Shown here piece by piece: positions 36,764 through 45,622 of a stretch of 45,622 nucleotides of DNA. Under the pieces are notes generated by a model. It ran no database searches and had not been told where the DNA came from. It saw only the letters and a program-made list of their open reading frames with translations. A program made the position numbers and the translations under genes. This stretch comes from Verrucomicrobiales bacterium (GTDB lineage: Bacteria > Verrucomicrobiota > Verrucomicrobiia > Limisphaerales > CAIMTB01). Location of the stretch: assembly GCA_020845805.1 (NCBI GenBank), contig JADLFD010000597.1:1-45622 (forward strand), in the 5' to 3' direction. Position 1 is the stretch's first letter. Each line of letters begins with the position of its first letter.

Positions 36764-36895
36764 GCCGGGAGGCGAGAGCGGCGCGAAAAATGGCTGAACG
36801 CGTGGCGCCCGCAAGTGGTTCCTGCCCGAGTTAGGGGGAAAAGGCGGGTGGTGGCGAGCCACCGGGAGGGAGGGGGGTGGCGCGTTAGGGTCGCC

Positions 36896-38638
36896 TCAGA
36901 CCGTGGTGGTGCGGCGGAGGCGATGGGTTAGGCGGCGTTGTTCCGAGACGGCGATGGACCCTTCCTGGACCTTGATCCAGCCCATTTCGCGCAAGGATCG
37001 CCAGCCTTCGGCACGCGCGGCTTGGCGAAGCGTGCCGGTTTTGACGGCGGGGACGATTAGGTCGGCGATGGTATCGCTGATGGGGAAGAACTCGTAGATG
37101 GCGAGTCGGCCTCGGTAGCCACGTTGGCCGCACTGGGGACAGCCGGGAGCGATGAAGGTGCAGACCTGCTCGGGAGCGAGGTCGAGGGCGGCGGCCATTT
37201 CCGTGCGGGTGGGTTCGGGGAGGTCTGGGTCTGGCTGGCGGCAGTGGGGGCAGAGGTGCTGGGCGAGGCGTTGGGCGATGGAGCAGACCAGGGAGGAGGC
37301 AACGAGGAAGGGTTCGACGCGCATCTCCAGCAGGCGTGCCACGGAACTGATGCTGTCGTTAGTATGCAGGGTGGACAGGACAAGATGCCCGGTCAGGGAG
37401 GCGCGCACGGCGATCTCGGCCGTTTCGGCGTCGCGAATCTCCCCGATTAGGACCACGTCGGGGTCGTGGCGGAGGACCGAGCGGAGTCCCTGAGAGAAGG
37501 AGAGTCCGATATCGTCGTGAACCTGGATTTGGGAGACGCCTTCGAGTTGGTATTCGACGGGGTCTTCGATGGTGATGATTTTGCGACCCTCATCGTTGGC
37601 ATGGGCCAGGGCGGCGTAGAGGGTAGTGGTTTTGCCGCTGCCGGTGGGGCCGGTCAGGAGCACGAGCCCCTGGGGGAGTCCGGTGAGCTCGCGCATGATG
37701 GCCTCCTGGCCGGGGTCCATGCCGAGTTGGGACAGCTCAAGGAGCAGGGAATGGCGGCCGAGCACGCGGAGGCAGATGGCTTCGCCGTGTTTGGTGGGGA
37801 TGACCGAGACGCGGAGATCGTAGTCTTCGGTTTCGGTCTTGAGCGAGATGCGTCCGTCCTGGGGCAGTCGGCGTTCGGCGATATTGAGGCCGGCCATGAT
37901 CTTGAGACGCGAGACGATGGCGGCGTGGAGATCGCGGAGCCCGGGGGGGACAGGGATGGGCTGGAGCACGCCATCGACCCGGTAGCGGAGCCGGATGGCG
38001 GAGTAATAGGGTTCGAGATGGATGTCGGTGGCGCGCTGGCGGATGGCGTCGCCGACAACCTGGTCGACGAAATCGGCGATGGTGGCTTCGACCGCGGCGT
38101 CGGACGGCACGGTGGGGACATCGAAGACCACATCGGGGCTGGCATCGTCATCGGTGGTTCGATCCCCGCGGAGCCGTTCGACGGTTTCGGCGCCCAGCCC
38201 GAATCGGCTCTTGATGACGGCCTGGATCGCGCTGGGGGTGGTGAGGACGACCTTGACCCTGCGATTGAGCAGCATGCGCAGGTTATTCAGATCGGCTTGG
38301 CGGGGAGGATCCCCGAAAGCAAGGACGATGGCCTCGGCATCGGTGCCGAGGGGGAGCGTACGGAAGTGGAGTACGACCTTGAGAGGCACGACCTCGAGTT
38401 CCTCACGGGAGAACTCGCGTCCGGCGAGATCCACGAAGTCGAGGCCCTGAGCCTGGGCCAGGGCGCGCGCGGCCTCTTCCTCCGAAGCGTATCCGAGGTC
38501 GACGATTGCTCGATGCTGGGAGGTGCTTAGGCGGCGCTGCCGATGTCGCACAAGTTCCAGCTGGCGCTCCGTCAGTCGGCCCAAATCGACGAGGATATCG
38601 CCGGCTTCCCGGCGGGGAGCGGGGGCATCCGGGTTCAT
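36896..38638 (-). CDS. GspE/PilB family type II secretion/type IV pilus assembly ATPase
   Basis: MshEN-like N-domain, LLTGPTGSGKTTTLYAAL, Asp/Walker B GEIRDAETAEIAVRASLTGHLVLSTLHTN, tetracysteine CPHC...CPQC; start at MNPDAPAPR. Confidence 0.94.
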   Translation of the reverse strand: MNPDAPAPRREAGDILVDLGRLTERQLELVRHRQRRLSTSQHRAIVDLGYASEEEAARALAQAQGLDFVDLAGREFSREELEVVPLKVVLHFRTLPLGTDAEAIVLAFGDPPRQADLNNLRMLLNRRVKVVLTTPSAIQAVIKSRFGLGAETVERLRGDRTTDDDASPDVVFDVPTVPSDAAVEATIADFVDQVVGDAIRQRATDIHLEPYYSAIRLRYRVDGVLQPIPVPPGLRDLHAAIVSRLKIMAGLNIAERRLPQDGRISLKTETEDYDLRVSVIPTKHGEAICLRVLGRHSLLLELSQLGMDPGQEAIMRELTGLPQGLVLLTGPTGSGKTTTLYAALAHANDEGRKIITIEDPVEYQLEGVSQIQVHDDIGLSFSQGLRSVLRHDPDVVLIGEIRDAETAEIAVRASLTGHLVLSTLHTNDSISSVARLLEMRVEPFLVASSLVCSIAQRLAQHLCPHCRQPDPDLPEPTRTEMAAALDLAPEQVCTFIAPGCPQCGQRGYRGRLAIYEFFPISDTIADLIVPAVKTGTLRQAARAEGWRSLREMGWIKVQEGSIAVSEQRRLTHRLRRTTTV

Positions 38639-38639
38639 G

Positions 38640-39164
38640 TCAGGGAGTGGAGACCTCGATGGACTGGGTTTTGGCGAATTCGAACCGGTTGGACACGCCG
38701 GCGGCGTTGGTGACGACGAGGCTCCGGAGCTCGATTTGGACCGCTTTGAAATCGGCAACGATGAGTTCTCCGCGGCTGCCGAGGACCTGTTTATCGGCGA
38801 CTTGGACGACCGCGCGGCGAACGCCGGCGGCGGTTTCCATGTACCCGCGATAGGTGACCTCCAGTTTGCGGGTCTTGGGCGGCGGAGGTGGGGGTTTGGG
38901 CGGGGGTGGGGGTTGGATGGCGAGGGTGAAGAACGGATTCTGTGAATTGGTGAGTGGAGTCCAGGCGACGGACGAGGCCCAATTAAAGAACTGCAGGGTT
39001 TGGTCCGGCGCGGGATGGGGAGCGGGGAGGGCTCCGAGGCCGCCGCGTCCCATATCGACCTCGTCGGCGGAACGCACGCGAATCAGGGTGAGCACGAGCA
39101 GCAGCACCAGTCCGGCGGCCAGCGGGACCATCATCCAGTTGAGGACTGTGGTATCTCGACGCAT
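38640..39164 (-). CDS. PilP/GspC-like inner membrane protein with polyproline linker
   Basis: Single TM, PPPPPKPPPPPP linker, then LEVTYRGYMETAAGVRRAVVQVADKQVLGSRGELIVADFKAVQIELRSLVVTN (homology-region-like). Confidence 0.6.
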   Translation of the reverse strand: MRRDTTVLNWMMVPLAAGLVLLLVLTLIRVRSADEVDMGRGGLGALPAPHPAPDQTLQFFNWASSVAWTPLTNSQNPFFTLAIQPPPPPKPPPPPPKTRKLEVTYRGYMETAAGVRRAVVQVADKQVLGSRGELIVADFKAVQIELRSLVVTNAAGVSNRFEFAKTQSIEVSTP

Positions 39165-39168
39165 GCGG

Positions 39169-40032
39169 TCAGGGTGGGGACTGCGGGACGACCGTGCAGA
39201 CCACGAGTTCGAGTTGGACCTGTTCCGCGGCGTCGAGTTGGTGGCGGCGAACCAGGAAGTGGTCGAGGAACAGGGCAGGGCGCGCGGCGAGGTCTTCGGC
39301 GAGTCCGGCGGTTTTGACCTCCTCTGGAGTGAGGGCCAGGGCCATCAGGAGGCGGCCGAGGGCATCCATGTTGCCCACGGTGGTGAGATGGACGCGGAGG
39401 GAGACCCAGGCTTCGGGGGCGGGGCGCGGCGCGGGCTGGAGTCCCGGAAGGAGAGGGCCCAACTCGGGAGGGTCCTGCAACGGAAGGGACTCCACGGAGA
39501 CCTCGAGGATTTCGCGCACACCGGCGCGAATGGCGGTACGGAGCACGCGGTTGACGGTGGCGAGCTGCACCCAAAGGAGTTCGGGGCGTGCGAGTTCGGG
39601 TTGATACCTTGGGAAGCCGCGGGGCAGCCCGGGGGTGATCGTGACGCGGGAGGCTTGGGCGAGTGCGGCGAGTTCCTCGAGACGGCGCTGCGACTCGTTG
39701 AGGAATTCGACCAGCTGAAAGGGTTCGTCGAGCCGGGCGCGGATTTCGACGGGGAGTTCGATGCGGGGGCGGGCCGTGCGTTCGGCGTCGGCGAAGCGGG
39801 CGGAGGCGCCCTGGAGGGAGATCAGGCGTTCCTCGACGCGCTGGAAATCGGTTCCGCGGGGGAGACCGGCTTCAACCATGGCGTCGGAGACCGCCTGGCG
39901 CAGTTGCTTGAGGGGTGCTTCCTGGTCTGCGACTCGTTCGGCGAGCGGGCGCAACGCGCCGAAGTACACGATGGCCAACGCGATGGCGGCCATGAGCAGC
40001 AGGCGCTGGAGCGTGGCGAGGCGAAGGTTCAT
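39169..40032 (-). CDS. PilO-like type IV pilus inner-membrane protein
   Basis: Short cytoplasmic N-term, TM LLLMAAIALAIVYFGAL, coiled coil, position between PilM/N and PilP-like genes. Confidence 0.6.
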   Translation of the reverse strand: MNLRLATLQRLLLMAAIALAIVYFGALRPLAERVADQEAPLKQLRQAVSDAMVEAGLPRGTDFQRVEERLISLQGASARFADAERTARPRIELPVEIRARLDEPFQLVEFLNESQRRLEELAALAQASRVTITPGLPRGFPRYQPELARPELLWVQLATVNRVLRTAIRAGVREILEVSVESLPLQDPPELGPLLPGLQPAPRPAPEAWVSLRVHLTTVGNMDALGRLLMALALTPEEVKTAGLAEDLAARPALFLDHFLVRRHQLDAAEQVQLELVVCTVVPQSPP

Positions 40033-41885
40033 CGGGTCGCACGCGGCAGGCGCGGGCTGGCGTTGGTGGCGTCGTTGCGCAGGGACGATTGCCGGAAGCC
40101 CGTGCGTGGTTCGCGGTTGGTGCTGGCCGACCGCGGGATGGGGATGGGGGGCAGCAGTTCCGCCTCCGAGAGATTCAGTTCCAGGGCGAAATGGCGCTCG
40201 GCGAAGACCAGGTTGGAGGACACCAGTTCGCGGCGTCGCTCTGGGGGCAAGGCATCGACATTGCGGAAAAGCGGGTAGCGCTTGAGTTCACCCACTAGTT
40301 CGCTGAGCGCCTGGCGCATTTGTTCGCCCTGAGGAACGAGGCAGATCTCGGCAACGATGGCGCGCGCGGGAGGCGGGGAGTTGGTGGCGGTGGCGTAGGG
40401 CGTGGAGCTTGTACGAGGGTCGAGCAGGCGCGGGGGCGGGGGGCTGGCGTTGAAGTTGTTGCTGCCGGAGGCGTAGCTGATGGAATCCGCGAGCAGGACA
40501 TACCAGTGGTTGGCATTGGTGCGCTGGCGTTGGATGACACCCAGGGACTGGAGGGTCTCGACCGTCTGACGTTGGCGCTCGAGGACGGGCCGGAAGGCGT
40601 CCATGCGGGCGTTGAAGCCCTCGGCCACGGCGCGGATGTCTTTCGCCTGTTGGAGGGCGGTGGCGGCCTTGCGCTGCCACTCCGCTTTGGCGGCGAGCCG
40701 CTGGGATTGATGGAGCATGGCGACCAGGAGGGCCACCCCCAGCATAGCGACCAGGGCGAGGTTGGTGGAGAGCAGGGCGCGCCAGACGCGTTGGCGTCCC
40801 CAGAACGCGCGGATCTCCTGGGGAAGCAGGGAGGGGGCGGGCGGCCCGCGATGAAGTCCCAGCAGAAGGGCTCCCCAGGCGGTGGCAAAGTCTGCGCGCA
40901 AGGCGACCCCTGGAGGTGAAGGCCAGGCCTGGAAGCGGCGTGGACCGAGCGCGGCGAGGGACTCGGGGAGGTTGGGTTGGAGCGCCCCGCCGCCGGCGAG
41001 GAACGCGGGCCAGGCAGCGTGGCCGGCGGCGGTTTCGGGATGCTCGTCAGCCCATTCGCGGACGGAGCGTTCGAGTTCGGCCAGCCAGGCAGCGATGGAG
41101 GCGGCGTAGTGCGGGTGTCCTCCCGCGGGGAGCGCCGGGGGTGGTTCCGTCCGCTTAAGGACTTCGGCGGCCTCAAACGAACCGGCGCGGTCGGCGGCCA
41201 GGGCTTCGGTAAAGGAGCGTGAGCCGACCGGAAAGGCGATGCAGGAGACGGGGGCGCCGCGCACCACGAGGGTGACTCCGGTGTGATCATGCCCGAGGTC
41301 GACGAGGATGGCTTGCTGCGTCGCGGGTTGGGCGGCGCGGAAGGCGGCGGCGAGGGCGTCGCCGGCGGGCACAATATCGAAGACGAGTTCCTCCGCCTCG
41401 GTGTAGCCGGAGAGCAGTTGCTGCCGGTCCTCCTGACGGCAGAAGGCGGCGATGACAGGTGCGTGCGAGCCGGCGGGCATGGGCGACGCGTCGCGCTGGC
41501 GGACGGCGTCGAACGCCCACGCGGTATCCGACAATCCGCCAATGCTGCTGGCCTCGCGTTCCGCGGCGGCGCGGATCACGGCGGGGTCGCTCGAGGCGAC
41601 GTCGAGCACTTGGCGCAGGATCTGGTAAGGAGGGGCGACGACCACCACCGCCTCGGGGTTGGCCTCTTTGAGTCGGCGGCGCACCTCCTCTCGAATCTCC
41701 TCGGTGGTGGTGAAACCCTCCTCATGGGCGTCCACCGTTTCCGAGCGGAGCAGTTGAGGTCGCCCGCGAGTGACGGCGGCGAAGAGGATGCGGGCGCGCT
41801 GCCCTCCGGCATCCACCACGGCAAAATGCCGGGCCGGAAGCGTCAGCAGGTTCGCGAGGTGCGCAGCTGGGAACGGGGCGGCCAC
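40029..41885 (-). CDS. PilM-PilN fusion: actin-like ATPase domain plus TM plus PilN-like periplasmic region
   Basis: FAVVDAGGQRARILFAAV, ILVDLGHDHTGVTLVVRGAPVSCIAFPVGSRSFTEAL actin-like; then TM LVAMLGVALLVAMLH and coiled coil. Confidence 0.7.
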   Translation of the reverse strand: MAAPFPAAHLANLLTLPARHFAVVDAGGQRARILFAAVTRGRPQLLRSETVDAHEEGFTTTEEIREEVRRRLKEANPEAVVVVAPPYQILRQVLDVASSDPAVIRAAAEREASSIGGLSDTAWAFDAVRQRDASPMPAGSHAPVIAAFCRQEDRQQLLSGYTEAEELVFDIVPAGDALAAAFRAAQPATQQAILVDLGHDHTGVTLVVRGAPVSCIAFPVGSRSFTEALAADRAGSFEAAEVLKRTEPPPALPAGGHPHYAASIAAWLAELERSVREWADEHPETAAGHAAWPAFLAGGGALQPNLPESLAALGPRRFQAWPSPPGVALRADFATAWGALLLGLHRGPPAPSLLPQEIRAFWGRQRVWRALLSTNLALVAMLGVALLVAMLHQSQRLAAKAEWQRKAATALQQAKDIRAVAEGFNARMDAFRPVLERQRQTVETLQSLGVIQRQRTNANHWYVLLADSISYASGSNNFNASPPPPRLLDPRTSSTPYATATNSPPPARAIVAEICLVPQGEQMRQALSELVGELKRYPLFRNVDALPPERRRELVSSNLVFAERHFALELNLSEAELLPPIPIPRSASTNREPRTGFRQSSLRNDATNASPRLPRATR

Positions 41886-41890
41886 GGCGG

Positions 41891-44047
41891 CTACTGTTCT
41901 TCGCCCGGAGTGACGAAGCGGATGAATTCACCGCTGTCCGAGAGGATGGTGGCGGTGACGAAGATGAGCAGGTACCGGGGTCGGTCGACTTCGGTTCGGT
42001 TTCGGAAGGCGGCGCCGATGATGGGCAGGCTGCCCAGGATGGGCACGGACTCGACGAACGTCGTCTGCTCGCGCGACAGGACACCGCCCATGACCACCGT
42101 TTCGCCGGATTTGACCGAGACGCGGGTGGCGATTTCCTGAGTGCGATATTCGGGCAGCTTGATATCGAACGAACTGACCGGGCGCCCGGCTTCGTCGACG
42201 TCCGTGATGGTGGCGAAGGTGGCGAGGCGGACTTCGCTGTTCACGCGCGGGTTGAGGGCGAGGAGGATGGTTTGGCCGTCGCCACCGATGCTGGCGAGGA
42301 CATCGAGGGTGACGCCGGAGGTGATCTTGGACGGTTTCCCTGCGGGGACGAGGGCGGACGAGGAGCGGCGCTCGAGCGTCTGGGTCTTCACCTGGTATTC
42401 CTCGTAGTAGTACTGGACTTTGCCGTCTTCGATGCTGGCCGGGCGGTTGTTGACGAGGGTCAGGCGGGGAGCGCTCAGGGTCTGACTCTCACCGCTTTGT
42501 TCGAGTGCGTTGAGCGTCGCCGAAAGCGTGCTGCGATCGAGAATGTTGGTGAACACCTCCTGGATGCCGCTGCCCACGTTGAATCCGAAGCCGGTGAAAT
42601 CGATGGGGGAACCCTGCACCGTGGCGCCCCGGCTGGATTCCCATTGCACGCCCAACTGGAGGAAGGCCGCTTCGGTGATGGTGATGAAGCGCGCCTCGAT
42701 CAGCACCTGCTGGATCGGGCGATCGAACTCCTCGATGATCTTGTCCATCACCTGCAGTTGTTCGGTGGTGCCGGCGGCGAGGATGACGTTGCGTTCGTAG
42801 TCGATCTGGTATTTGGAGCCCTTGAAGAAGTCGATGATGGCCTGTTCGATGGCGGTTTTCACCGGGGCGTTGTCGCGGACGAACTGCTCGATCTTCTTGG
42901 TTTCGGTGAGTGCCGTGACCTGTCCCTGCGGGTTCATGGCCTTGGTCTGCACCACCTCGCTGGCGCCGAATTCGGCGGGCAGGACGAATCCGTGGCGCAG
43001 CTTGTAGAAGCGGGTTTCCTCCTGGAGTTTCTTGGGATCCTTGCCATCGACGATCCAGATGAGGTCGGAACCGATCTGGAATTGGATGTCCAGGTTGCGC
43101 GAGACATAACGCAGGAACTCATCGAGGCGGACCTTCTCGAGATTGACGGAGAGCGACTGCTTGAACGCGGGGAGGTTTTTGTCGGCGACAAAATTGATGC
43201 CTTCGGCCTGGCCCAGGTTGAAGATGATCGTCTCGAGCGTGGCGTTCTCGAGATGCACCGAGACCTCCTTCTCGAGCAGGTTGGCCATGCGACCGCGGGC
43301 GGCCTCGATGTCGAACATGGGGCCCTTGCGGATGATGGTCTTGCCGTAGCTTTCGGGAATATAGCGCGAGTTTTCGATGCTCTCGATGGCGTCGCGGATG
43401 TCCTTCCGCGGGGGGAGTCCGCGGTCCTTTTTCTCCGTCAGCAGGTTGGGGATCGTGGGGTTGAAAACGGAGTTCTTCGCGTCGATCTCGCGGATCTTGT
43501 CCTCGACCTGTTGGGCGCGGCGCAGTTGTCGTTGCTGCAACACCCAGCGGTAGATGCGGTCGATGGCGGGATCGCCGAGGTTGGCCTCGTACAGCTCGCT
43601 GGCTTTGCGCTCCGCCGTCTCCCAGTCCCCTTCCTCCGCCAGCTTGAAGATGCCCTTGATGCTGTCGTCATGGACGGAGTCGTAACGCACCCGCGGCTTC
43701 TTGAGCGGTTTGGAGGGTGGATTGCCGGCGGGATCGGACGGCGAGGCTTTGGTGCTCGCCGGCGTGGCGGCACTGCTCACGTTCTCGGATCCGGCCGGGG
43801 AGCTGGCGGGGGTTTCGGCAAGCTTCGCCGAGTCGGTGGGCGTCGTGGGCGCAATGGGAGCGGGAGCGGGAGCGGAAGCGGGAGTCGTGGCAGACGTTCC
43901 CGTCACCGCGGGGGCCGGGGGCTTTTCCGTGGTGCCGGGGCGTGGCGGTCCGGCTCCAGGACCGCGGCAGGACACGAGGATCGTGATGGCTGCGAGGAGC
44001 AGGACCGCCAGAGGCAGACGGATCGCGCGGGTGCGGTCTTGTCGCAT
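41891..44047 (-). CDS. Type IV pilus/type II secretion secretin (PilQ/GspD; Amuc_1098-like), predicted lipoprotein
   Basis: Lipobox LVSC; N-domains; VLIEARFITITEAAFLQLGVQW, SAPRLTLVNNRPASI, VPILGSLPIIGAAFRNR secretin signature. Confidence 0.93.
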   Translation of the reverse strand: MRQDRTRAIRLPLAVLLLAAITILVSCRGPGAGPPRPGTTEKPPAPAVTGTSATTPASAPAPAPIAPTTPTDSAKLAETPASSPAGSENVSSAATPASTKASPSDPAGNPPSKPLKKPRVRYDSVHDDSIKGIFKLAEEGDWETAERKASELYEANLGDPAIDRIYRWVLQQRQLRRAQQVEDKIREIDAKNSVFNPTIPNLLTEKKDRGLPPRKDIRDAIESIENSRYIPESYGKTIIRKGPMFDIEAARGRMANLLEKEVSVHLENATLETIIFNLGQAEGINFVADKNLPAFKQSLSVNLEKVRLDEFLRYVSRNLDIQFQIGSDLIWIVDGKDPKKLQEETRFYKLRHGFVLPAEFGASEVVQTKAMNPQGQVTALTETKKIEQFVRDNAPVKTAIEQAIIDFFKGSKYQIDYERNVILAAGTTEQLQVMDKIIEEFDRPIQQVLIEARFITITEAAFLQLGVQWESSRGATVQGSPIDFTGFGFNVGSGIQEVFTNILDRSTLSATLNALEQSGESQTLSAPRLTLVNNRPASIEDGKVQYYYEEYQVKTQTLERRSSSALVPAGKPSKITSGVTLDVLASIGGDGQTILLALNPRVNSEVRLATFATITDVDEAGRPVSSFDIKLPEYRTQEIATRVSVKSGETVVMGGVLSREQTTFVESVPILGSLPIIGAAFRNRTEVDRPRYLLIFVTATILSDSGEFIRFVTPGEEQ
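43856..43885. repeat. Hexanucleotide tandem repeat (GGGAGC)x5, imperfect
   Basis: GGGAGC GGGAGC GGGAGC GGAAGC GGGAGT, encoding an Ala/Pro linker in the secretin. Confidence 0.8.
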
Positions 44048-44243
44048 ACTAGGATCGAGACGCCCCTCCCGTGCATCTCATTCAGGGCCAAATGACAATG
44101 TCGGTCGCGGTGGGTCTCGTGACTTGTTGTAGCCGCCGAGGCTGCTCCAAGCCAAGCCGAGATTCCCACGGCGGTGGAATTCCCTCTTGGCCGCGAGGGG
44201 ATCCCGCCTATGGTGCCGCCGCCCGCGGACGGTGCGGGCGCGC

Positions 44244-45161
44244 ATGCGACTGATTGGTCATTTGGACAGCGAAGGCCTGGCACTCCGCCTGAGTGGACAC
44301 CTTGGGGCGCAGGGAATCCTGCACCAGGTGGAAGAGGATGAGTCGGCCTACGCGGTGTGGGTGTATTCGGAGGAAGACCTGGAGCGAGCGCGGGCGGCGT
44401 ACATGGCGTTCATGTCGAATCCGCAGGATCCCCGGTTCCGGTTGGTGACGCCGCCGCCACGGTTGAGCCAGGAGGCGCCAGGCTCGGCGGGAGCGCCCCC
44501 ACCCCCACCCAAACCGGCCGGGCGGGCGCCGCGGGCAAACCTGGATCGTGCAGGGGGGAACGGGGAGGGCACGATTGCGGTGACGGTTGGGATACTGCTG
44601 GTGTGTTTGGTGCTGGCTTGGGTCACCAAGTTGGGCGGGGAGCACCCGATCGTCCGTCATCTGCAGATCTCGGAAGTGCCGTTCGGTCTTTTTGGCCGGT
44701 TTGTGCGCCTGGAATTGTTTCTGCCCGAGGTGTTGCGGGGCGAGGTGTGGCGATTGTTCACTCCGGCGTTGCTGCATTTCAGCGTGGCGCACGTGTTGTT
44801 CAATCTGTGGACCTTTTGGGATTTGGGACGCCTGATCGAAATCCGGCGGGGGTCGTCGAGGTTGCTCGCTCTCATCATCGGGATCGGGGTGATTTCGAAT
44901 TTGGGCCAGTACCTGGTCAGTGGGCCACGTTTCGGTGGGATGTCTGGCGTGATCTATGGGTTGCTGGGGTATGCGTGGATGATGGGCAAGTATCGTCCCT
45001 CGGCGGGGATCGCGCTGCATCCGCAGGTGGTGGTGATGATGTTGGTGTGGTTCGTCATTTGCCTCTCGGATGCCCTGGGGGTTCAGGTGGCGAACACGGC
45101 TCATGGCGTGGGGTTGGTGGCGGGGATCGTGTGGGGGCGGTGGGCGGCCTCGCGCGGTTGA
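44244..45161 (+). CDS. Rhomboid family intramembrane serine protease, GlpG-like with N-terminal cytoplasmic domain
   Basis: N-domain VWVYSEEDLERARAAYMAFMSNPQDPRF; GPRFGGMSGVIYGLLGYAWM (GxSG) and NTAHGVGLVAG (His). Confidence 0.93.
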   Translation: MRLIGHLDSEGLALRLSGHLGAQGILHQVEEDESAYAVWVYSEEDLERARAAYMAFMSNPQDPRFRLVTPPPRLSQEAPGSAGAPPPPPKPAGRAPRANLDRAGGNGEGTIAVTVGILLVCLVLAWVTKLGGEHPIVRHLQISEVPFGLFGRFVRLELFLPEVLRGEVWRLFTPALLHFSVAHVLFNLWTFWDLGRLIEIRRGSSRLLALIIGIGVISNLGQYLVSGPRFGGMSGVIYGLLGYAWMMGKYRPSAGIALHPQVVVMMLVWFVICLSDALGVQVANTAHGVGLVAGIVWGRWAASRG

Positions 45162-45178
45162 ATTGATTAGCGAATGTA

Positions 45179-45206
45179 TTTGGTGGTCGCACGATGTGCC
45201 GCCAAA
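45179..45206 (+). terminator. Hairpin downstream of the rhomboid gene
   Basis: TTTGGTG-gtc-GCAC-GAT-GTGC-CGCCAAA, 11 paired bases with one G.T and a 3-nt bulge, 18 nt after the stop; no clear T-tract. Confidence 0.4.
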
Positions 45207-45239
45207 CACACATTGGTTTCGCGGTGTCCGGGATCTAGT

Positions 45240-45269
45240 TTGACCGCGGGCCTGAAGTCTTTCTACTTT
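45240..45269 (+). promoter_or_regulatory. Possible sigma70-type promoter for the prepilin gene
   Basis: TTGACC (45240-45245) - N18 - TACTTT (45264-45269), 22 nt before ATG. Confidence 0.35.
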
Positions 45270-45291
45270 GGTCCCCACAGACCCTGACACC

Positions 45292-45622
45292 ATGAAGCAT
45301 CCGCTGACGCCCCGCGAGCGCTCGAATCGCGGTTTCACTCTCATCGAGCTGCTGGTTGTGATCGCGATCATTGCGATTCTCGCCAGCATGTTGCTGCCGG
45401 CCCTCGCCAAGGCGAAGAGCAAGGCGGACGGCATCAAGTGCATGAACAACACCAAGCAGCTGATGCTCGCGATCAAGCTGTATGCTGGTGACAACGAAGA
45501 CTGGCTGCCGCCCAACCCCGATGACGGCAACACGCGTCCGGGTTACAACTGGTGCCCAGGTTCGGCCGGCATCGGGCAGGGTGAGGAGTTCAACTCCGAT
45601 ATTTTCCGGAACACGACCAACA
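45292..45622 (+). CDS. Prepilin-type N-terminal cleavage/methylation domain protein (truncated by window edge)
   Basis: [56 protein letters not shown]; open to window end. Confidence 0.92.
   Translation, partial: MKHPLTPRERSNRGFTLIELLVVIAIIAILASMLLPALAKAKSKADGIKCMNNTKQLMLAIKLYAGDNEDWLPPNPDDGNTRPGYNWCPGSAGIGQGEEFNSDIFRNTTN

Noticed and set aside
42272-44095. 607-aa plus-strand ORF antisense to the secretin
   Set aside because: Mirror of the secretin codons (Asp/Glu/Gly/Val rich); no domain signature. Same reasoning applies to 26096..28003, 22033..23598, 27849..29366 and 6204..7790 on the plus strand.
45331-45410. DNA repeat shared with the prepilin gene at 16900-17727
   Set aside because: Similarity is confined to the conserved prepilin N-terminus ([25 protein letters not shown]) with synonymous differences; paralogous genes, not a mobile repeat.
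1-45622. CRISPR arrays, tRNA/rRNA genes, transposases, toxin-antitoxin or defence islands
   Set aside because: No regularly spaced repeats, no recognisable tRNA/rRNA sequence, and no transposase, nuclease-defence or TA signatures in the ORFs read.

Overview
GC-rich chromosomal segment, most likely from a Verrucomicrobiota bacterium. That call rests on inference from gene content: prepilin/H-X9-DG proteins, a DUF1592/DUF1552 pair, an Akkermansia-like type IV pilus locus, and a 'YRLETSxDLxxW' surface module. I support about 43 CDSs, two of them truncated at the window edges; the lplA fragment at the left edge is not in the supplied ORF track. Main blocks: lplA', nth, kamA, a degenerate gluzincin and an FmdB protein; a pair of coupled sensor kinases; moaA; a LarA-like racemase, exported TIM-barrel protein and DUF4870 protein; DPP-IV (S9) and a VCBS protein; a DUF1592-DUF1552-prepilin operon; an exported UlaG-like MBL protein; ruvB; a secreted tail-collar protein; a sulfate-uptake locus (cysA-cysW-cysT-M14 deacylase-sbp-OprP-like porin-yezD) divergent from an Rrf2 regulator; ruvC-orf-ruvA-DUF374 facing an MBL exonuclease; and a type IV pilus locus (GspE/PilB, PilP-like, PilO-like, PilM-PilN fusion, lipoprotein secretin), then a GlpG-like rhomboid and a truncated prepilin. 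No rRNA, tRNA, CRISPR, transposase or phage module was recognised. The two least explained signals are: (1) a candidate minus-strand small RNA in the AT-rich convergent gap 35442-35732, with a TTGACA-N16-TAGAAA promoter, an adjoining 9-bp perfect inverted repeat, and a 14-bp stem whose two G.U pairs form only on the minus strand; and (2) the sulfate locus, with its embedded M14 enzyme, outer-membrane porin and a palindrome placed exactly in the promoter spacer. No wholly new multi-gene system can be proven from sequence alone.
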